Origin: Umezawaea tangerina
GTDB lineage: Bacteria; Actinomycetota; Actinomycetes; Mycobacteriales; Pseudonocardiaceae
NCBI RefSeq assembly: GCF_003002815.1
Contig: NZ_PVTF01000007.1
Span: 546,674 to 610,673 of the forward strand
DNA: 64,000 bases
Direction: 5' to 3'
Part shown: positions 59,860 to 64,000 of the stretch, in pieces
How the letters are laid out: every line of letters begins with the position of its first letter
How positions within the stretch are numbered: the stretch's first letter is position 1
Made by a program: the position numbers and the translations under genes
Notes under the pieces: generated by a model
The model's input: the letters and a program-made list of their open reading frames with translations, nothing else
What the model was told of the DNA's origin: nothing
Database searches by the model: none

Positions 59860-61455
59860 ATGACCACGAGGATTCCGGTGCTGATCTGCGGTGGCGGTAT
59901 CGCGGGACTGACCGCGGCGCTGGAGCTGCACCGCCAAGGCGTGCGGGCCGTGTTGGTGGAGAAGCACGCGGACACGTCTCCGCTGCCGAAGGCGCGCCGC
60001 ATCGACCCGCGCAGCACGGAGGTGTTCCGCCTGCTCGGCCTCGCCGACGAGGTCGACCGCGCGAGCGCCCCGCTGGCGGGCTTCGACGACGTGCTCGTCG
60101 GCCCGACCATGGCCGAGGCCCGTGCGCCCGAGAACATGGCAGCCCGACGGGGGCTGGCGGACAGGATGTCGGCGCTGAGCCCGGCGCCCAACGTGCTGTG
60201 CCCGCAGAACGTCCTGGAACCGGTGCTACGGCGGGCCGCCGAGGAGCGGAGCGTGTCGGTGCGGTTCGGCACCGAGCTGGTGTCGTTCACCCAGGACGAC
60301 ACCGGCGTGACCGCGCTGCTGCGTCCGGTGGACGGCGACCCGTACGAGCTGACCGCCGACTACCTGATCGCGGCCGACGGCGCACGCAGTCCCATCCGCA
60401 CCTCCCTTGGCATCCCCCTCGGCGGCCACGGCCACCTCGCCGACAACCTCGACCTCTACTTCCGCGCCGACCTCACCGACCTGGCGCGCGCCAGGCCGTT
60501 CAACCTCTGCCGCATCACGAACCCCGAGCTCCCCGGCGCGTTCCTCTCCGTCAACGGCACCGACCGCTGGCTGTTCTCCACCTCCGACTTCCCCGACGCG
60601 GCGGGACTGGACGACGAGGACTGGCACGACCTGCTCCGCACCGCGATCGGCGTGCCCGACGTCGAGGTCGACCTGCTCGGCAGGATGCCCTGGGAGTCCG
60701 CGATGCGGGTGGCCGACCGGTTCGCCACCGGCCGAGTGTTCCTGGTGGGTGACGCCGCGCACGTCATGCCACCGATGGCCGCGGCCGGGGCGAACACCGC
60801 CATCGCCGACGCCGCCAACCTCTCCTGGAAGCTCGCGGCCGTCCTGGACGGCACCGCCGGGCCCGCGCTGCTCGACACCTACCACGTCGAACGGCACCCG
60901 GTCGGCTACGCGACCGCGGAGCGCTCCAGCCAGGTGGTCGGCAACGTCGGCGACATGCTGTCCTCCTTCGGCCAGGGCGCGAACCAGTCCGGTGACCGCA
61001 TGGCGACCCTGTTCGGCACCCAGTACACCGACGGCGCCCTCATCCCCGACAACCGCGGCCCTGCACCCACCGACCACTACGCCCCCGCGGGCCGCCCTGG
61101 CACTCGCATCCCCCACGCCTGGCTCGACTTCACCACGTCCACAGTGGACCTCGCCGAACCAGGCCTGACCCTGGTCAGCGGCCCCCACGACGAACGCTGG
61201 AGCACCGAGGCCCGACACCTCGGCCTGCGCCACGTCCGAGTCCAGGTCCAGAGCTGGCTCGACGAGGTCGCCCTCCCCGCCGACGGCGCCCTGCTCCTGC
61301 GCCCGGACACCATCATCGCCTGGCACTCGACCTCGAACGTCCCCTTGGCCGACGCCCTGGCCCGGATACTCGCCACCGCCTCGCCGGATGAGCAGGATCG
61401 TCAGGGCGATGCCACAGGGGGGATGTTTGGTACCGCCACAGCTGCCACTCCGTGA
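59860..61455 (+). CDS. FAD-dependent aromatic monooxygenase (p-hydroxybenzoate-hydroxylase group)
   Basis: 531 residues from ATG 59860 (GAGGAG upstream). GxGxxG FAD motif VLICGGGIAGLTAALELHRQ, YLIAADGARSPIRTSLGI (DG motif) and GRVFLVGDAAHVMPPMAAAG (GD motif), followed by a C-terminal thioredoxin-like domain (WHSTSNVPLADALARIL). The plan matches NAD(P)H-dependent hydroxylases of phenolics and of polyketide or tetracycline-type drugs. Repression by the divergent TetR regulator suggests that an aromatic ligand induces it. Substrate not predictable. Confidence 0.92.
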   Translation: MTTRIPVLICGGGIAGLTAALELHRQGVRAVLVEKHADTSPLPKARRIDPRSTEVFRLLGLADEVDRASAPLAGFDDVLVGPTMAEARAPENMAARRGLADRMSALSPAPNVLCPQNVLEPVLRRAAEERSVSVRFGTELVSFTQDDTGVTALLRPVDGDPYELTADYLIAADGARSPIRTSLGIPLGGHGHLADNLDLYFRADLTDLARARPFNLCRITNPELPGAFLSVNGTDRWLFSTSDFPDAAGLDDEDWHDLLRTAIGVPDVEVDLLGRMPWESAMRVADRFATGRVFLVGDAAHVMPPMAAAGANTAIADAANLSWKLAAVLDGTAGPALLDTYHVERHPVGYATAERSSQVVGNVGDMLSSFGQGANQSGDRMATLFGTQYTDGALIPDNRGPAPTDHYAPAGRPGTRIPHAWLDFTTSTVDLAEPGLTLVSGPHDERWSTEARHLGLRHVRVQVQSWLDEVALPADGALLLRPDTIIAWHSTSNVPLADALARILATASPDEQDRQGDATGGMFGTATAATP

Positions 61456-61707
61456 TATCGCCTCCATTCGGGGGTCTGTCGTCGCCGGGAATCCGGACGG
61501 CGGTAGGTGGGAACAGAGTGTGGGTCGGGGGACGGGGTCCGCGAGGAATCTGGGTGGCTGCGGATCCGTAATGGGGGAGTAGCTGGCGGCTTGGGATGGA
61601 GCCCGGCCTGGGCTGTTGGCGTGGGAAGGCGTTCGAGCCTTGGTCGGGGGTGGTTCCTGGCGTCGGCTTTGGTAAGCGCGGCCAAGGGGTGGCCCTGGTC
61701 GGCGCGG

Positions 61708-62259
61708 TCAGGAGTTGTTGTCGGGTAGCAGGCCGGAGAGGAGGAGGTCGACGGTGGGGCGGAGGAGGTGGGCCGCGTCGGGGTTGGATTCCATGCCGAC
61801 GGCCAGGGCCACGAGGACCTGGGCGGCGTCGGTGGGGGTGAGTTTCTTGGCTCCGGCCTCGGCGAGGAGGTCCACCAGCAGGTCCGTGACGCGGTGGGTG
61901 AACGTGGTGCAGACGTCGCCGTACAGGCGCGCCTTGGCGTCCAGCAGTTCGGCGGTGTGCGGCGAGTCGCCCGCCAACGCGAGCACCAGGTCCAGCTTGG
62001 CCTGGAGCACGTTGTGGACGCGTTGCGCCGTGGGCAGGTCGGCCGCGGCCGCCGCGACGGCCTTGTCGGTCGCCGTGTCGTGCAGCCGCATGGCGAGCCT
62101 GCGCACGGCGTCGTCCTTGTTGCGCACGTACTGGTACACGGCCGACCGGGACATGCCCGCCGCCTGCGCGATGTCGTCCATGGTCGTCCGCTTGACCCCG
62201 AACCGCGCGAGGCAGTAGTACGTGGCGTCGAGGACCTCGTCGAGCCGGGTGGTGCTCAC
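61708..62259 (-). CDS. TetR-family regulator
   Basis: 183 residues from GTG 62259 (MSTTRLDEVL-type opening); GTG 62292 would add 11. Helix-turn-helix EVLDATYYCLARFGVKRTTM, DDIAQAAGMSRSAVYQYVRN, then a helical ligand domain. It follows the DJ-1/PfpI-like gene on the same strand within 45 bases, so it is probably co-transcribed and may bind the inverted repeat at 63054-63083. Confidence 0.9.
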   Translation of the reverse strand: MSTTRLDEVLDATYYCLARFGVKRTTMDDIAQAAGMSRSAVYQYVRNKDDAVRRLAMRLHDTATDKAVAAAAADLPTAQRVHNVLQAKLDLVLALAGDSPHTAELLDAKARLYGDVCTTFTHRVTDLLVDLLAEAGAKKLTPTDAAQVLVALAVGMESNPDAAHLLRPTVDLLLSGLLPDNNS

Positions 62260-62301
62260 GACTCGGCCGCCCGCTCCATTCCCCTGGTCCACCAGGTCAC
62301 T

Positions 62302-62997
62302 TTACTCGAGCACCGCGAGCAGCTCCTTCGCCAGCTTCGCGGCCGACGCGGGGTTCTGCCCGGTGTAGAGGTTGCGGTCGACCACGGTGTACGGAGCCCA
62401 GCTCTCGCCCCGGCTGAACCGCACGCCGAGCTTCGCGAGCTCGTCCTCCAGCAGCCACTTGGCCTTTGGCGCGAGGCCTGTCGCCGCTTCCTCGTCGTTG
62501 GTGAAACCGGTGACCTGGTACCCGGCGAACGGGCTGGTGCCGTTCTCGTCGCGGGTCGCCAGCAGCGCCGCGGGCGCGTGGCACACCACCGCGAGCGGCT
62601 TGCCCGACGCCAGCGCCTCGACCAGCAGCCTGCCGGAGTCGGCGTCGACCGCCAGGTCCTCCATCGGCCCGTGCCCGCCGGGGTAGTACACCGCGGCGTA
62701 GTCCGCCAGGCGCACGTCCTTCAGCTCCACCGGCATCGCCAGCTCGATGGCGGAGTCGATCACCGCTCCGAGCTCCTTCGCGATCTCCTCGCCACCCGCC
62801 ATGTCCGGCGTCAGGCTGGCCTGGTCCACCGTCGGCACCACCGCTCCCGGCGTCGCCACGGTGATCTCGTGCCCCGCCCCCGTCAACGCCACGTAGGGCG
62901 CCACGAACTCCTCGGCCCAGTACCCGGTGGGGTGCCTGGTGCCGTCCTTCAACGTCCAGTAGTCCACCCCGGTCATCACGAACAGGACCTTCGCCAT
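62302..62997 (-). CDS. DJ-1/PfpI-family protein (Hsp31-like, type 1 glutamine amidotransferase fold)
   Basis: 231 residues from ATG 62997. Motifs: MAKVLFVMTGVDYWTLKDG, YYPGGHGPMEDLAVD (acidic residue), nucleophile elbow AVVCHAPAALL (Cys about residue 137) and GYQVTGFTNDEEAA. It belongs to the Hsp31-like glyoxalase III/deglycase group that handles methylglyoxal or acts as chaperone. Shares an operon with the TetR gene, suggesting induction by reactive electrophiles. Confidence 0.92.
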   Translation of the reverse strand: MAKVLFVMTGVDYWTLKDGTRHPTGYWAEEFVAPYVALTGAGHEITVATPGAVVPTVDQASLTPDMAGGEEIAKELGAVIDSAIELAMPVELKDVRLADYAAVYYPGGHGPMEDLAVDADSGRLLVEALASGKPLAVVCHAPAALLATRDENGTSPFAGYQVTGFTNDEEAATGLAPKAKWLLEDELAKLGVRFSRGESWAPYTVVDRNLYTGQNPASAAKLAKELLAVLE

Positions 62998-63053
62998 GGG
63001 TTGTCGCCTCTTCCCGAACCAGTGCCCACCGGGGCTGTCCCGGCGGTCTGACG

Positions 63054-63083
63054 AACTGACGTTCTGTGCATCGAATGTCAGTT
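63054..63083. promoter_or_regulatory. inverted repeat upstream of the DJ-1/TetR operon
   Basis: AACTGACGTTC and GAATGTCAGTT are inverted repeats matching at 10 of 11 positions with an 8-base centre, about 60 bases upstream of the operon start. A candidate operator for the TetR protein encoded in the operon. Confidence 0.6.
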
Positions 63084-63243
63084 TGACGCCACTGAAGCTA
63101 TCCCCTGGGACTACGCACGTCAACCGGAACCGGTTGTGGTGCGCGTCGCCGCACCCGGTCGATCTACGTAGTCGTCACCGACGCGACCACGTCCACCTCG
63201 GCGGCATCGTCGTCACCGACACCAGCCGCAACGAGGGGAAACC

Positions 63244-63861
63244 ATGTCCAGCCAGCGAAACAGCCGGTTCCGCGCGGGCGCCACCGCGGTCGCGCTCGCG
63301 GCGAGCGCCCTCGGCGCCGCTGCCCCCGCCCAGGCTGCACCGGCGGGAAATCACCCGATCGAGTGCCGCGGTCACGGCGTCGACCCGAACGCCCTCATCC
63401 GCGCCGAGGCCGAGGCCGTCATCGACGCACCACTGCGCACGATCTGGGCGCTCCAGACCGACGTCGAGCGCTGGCCGACCTGGCAGGCCGGCGTCCTCAC
63501 GATGGACCGCCTCGACCCCGGCCCGCTCCGCAAGGGCTCCCGGTTCCGCTGGACCACCCCGGCACCGCCGACCCCCACCACCCCGGAGACCGTCCTCGAG
63601 GTCACCTCCACCGTCCAGGACGCCAAGCACCAGTCCTGCCTCCGGTGGACGGGGCCCGCCGTCGGCGAGGGACTGCGCATCGACGAGGGCGTCCACGTCT
63701 GGACCTTCACCAAGGTCGCGGGCGGCGTCCGCGTGCGCACGCAGGAGACCTGGACCGGCGCCCAGGTCGAAGCCGACGTCCCCACCGCGACCGCGCTGCT
63801 CGACGGCGGCCTCGAGCAGTGGATGGGCGAGCTGAAGGCGCTCGCCGAGGCCAGGGCGTAG
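63244..63861 (+). CDS. secreted SRPBCC (polyketide cyclase-like) protein
   Basis: 205 residues from ATG 63244 (GAGGGGAAACC upstream). Signal peptide (RAGATAVALAASALGAAAPAQA) then a START/SRPBCC domain: IRAEAEAVIDAPLRTIWALQ, TDVERWPTWQAGVLTM, GSRFRWTTPAP, HVWTFTKVAGGVRVRTQETW. An exported member of this fold is uncommon. Probably a binding protein; function unknown. Confidence 0.88.
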   Translation: MSSQRNSRFRAGATAVALAASALGAAAPAQAAPAGNHPIECRGHGVDPNALIRAEAEAVIDAPLRTIWALQTDVERWPTWQAGVLTMDRLDPGPLRKGSRFRWTTPAPPTPTTPETVLEVTSTVQDAKHQSCLRWTGPAVGEGLRIDEGVHVWTFTKVAGGVRVRTQETWTGAQVEADVPTATALLDGGLEQWMGELKALAEARA

Positions 63862-63867
63862 GAGTCT

Positions 63868-63898
63868 CCCGGCACCCCGACGACGGCGGGGCGCCGGG
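63868..63898. terminator. hairpin terminator
   Basis: CCCGGCACCCCG pairs with CGGGGCGCCGGG (one mismatch) around a 7-base loop, seven bases after the SRPBCC stop. Confidence 0.65.
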
Positions 63899-63901
63899 CC
63901 C

Positions 63902-64000
63902 TAGCTGTAGTGATTTGTGACGTTGTTGACGGTTAGGCGGCCAGTCGGCTGATCGGTGGTCGACCACCGAGGGCGCTGTGGGCCCGTCGGGTGTTGTAGT
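63902..64000. mobile_element. end of an IS481-family insertion sequence
   Basis: The transposase tail is followed on its own strand by GTCAACAACGTCACAAATCA and then CTACA, which resembles the terminal inverted repeats of IS481 elements (TGT..CAACAA...). The left boundary is therefore near 63908; target duplication cannot be seen. Confidence 0.6.
63933..64000 (-). CDS. C-terminal end of an IS481-type transposase (partial)
   Basis: Reading the minus strand from 63998 gives YNTRRAHSALGGRPPISRLA plus a final Ala and a TAA stop (complement of 63933-63935). The YN..R.H.ALGG.PPI tail is diagnostic of the rve integrase domain of IS481/IS3-like transposases. The rest of the gene is outside the window. 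Confidence 0.75.
   Translation of the reverse strand, partial: YNTRRAHSALGGRPPISRLAA

Noticed and set aside
59860..61455. Tetracycline- or rifampicin-inactivating monooxygenase
   Set aside because: Fold is the same, but nothing in the sequence points to a specific drug; many aromatic hydroxylases look identical at this level.
1..64000. tRNA, rRNA or riboswitch genes
   Set aside because: No cloverleaf-like, rRNA-like or known riboswitch core was recognised by eye in the intergenic regions; a covariance-model scan would settle it.

Overview
The window is uniformly high-GC DNA with ATG/GTG/TTG starts, many 1-4 base stop/start overlaps, and PucR, TetR, XRE and NACHT families. This fits a filamentous actinomycete. 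Gene style and the recurrent TCCACAGTGGA motif make me think of Pseudonocardiales (Saccharothrix/Actinosynnema/Lentzea type), but that placement is inference.

Region 1 (1-8372) is the end of a gene followed by a tightly coupled plus-strand operon that looks like an actinobacterial Ebo-type metabolite cluster: an inositol-phosphate-synthase-like enzyme, a UbiA-family prenyltransferase (EboC), a TIM-barrel/EboA fusion, a tiny ORF, EboE, an alkaline-phosphatase/pyrophosphatase-like enzyme and two more sugar-isomerase-like TIM barrels, one of them Tat-exported. Region 2 (8446-23531) holds a SnoaL-like protein, three secreted or membrane alpha/beta hydrolases of the tripeptidyl-aminopeptidase-like group, a PucR-flanked serine hydrolase plus giant indolepyruvate:ferredoxin oxidoreductase, and a D-amino-acid-oxidase-like flavoenzyme. 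Region 3 (23701-34480) has regulators with probable leaderless promoters, a methyltransferase, a thioredoxin-reductase-like protein, a NACHT-membrane protein of possible defence function, a PopR/ClgR-like regulator beside a second clpP pair in which one subunit has lost the catalytic serine, and a large nested palindrome.

Region 4 (34481-50114) is the most interesting part. A long operon with a divergent acyl-CoA ligase encodes a soluble MprF/VlmA-like aminoacyl-tRNA-dependent transferase (DUF2156), a VlmB-like ferritin-fold di-iron protein, a small membrane protein, an aldehyde dehydrogenase, an acyl-CoA-dehydrogenase-fold (VlmH-like) flavoprotein, a class III aminotransferase, an SRPBCC protein, a GMC oxidoreductase and an ABC exporter. 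Together they suggest this pathway: fatty acid -> acyl-CoA -> aldehyde -> alkylamine -> alkylhydroxylamine -> O-aminoacyl hydroxylamine -> N-N bonded (azoxy or hydrazine) lipid, which is then exported. This follows the logic known for valanimycin.

Region 5 (50161-56850) is a MacB-like ABC exporter with adaptor and lipoprotein, divergent from a response-regulator/histidine-kinase pair. Region 6 (56967-64000) is accessory: a VOC protein, a decayed MFS gene fused up against an AraC regulator, a TetR/FAD-monooxygenase pair with two clear operators, a DJ-1/PfpI-TetR pair with an inverted-repeat operator, a secreted SRPBCC protein, and the edge of an IS481-type insertion sequence at the right end. 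No rRNA, tRNA or CRISPR array was seen.
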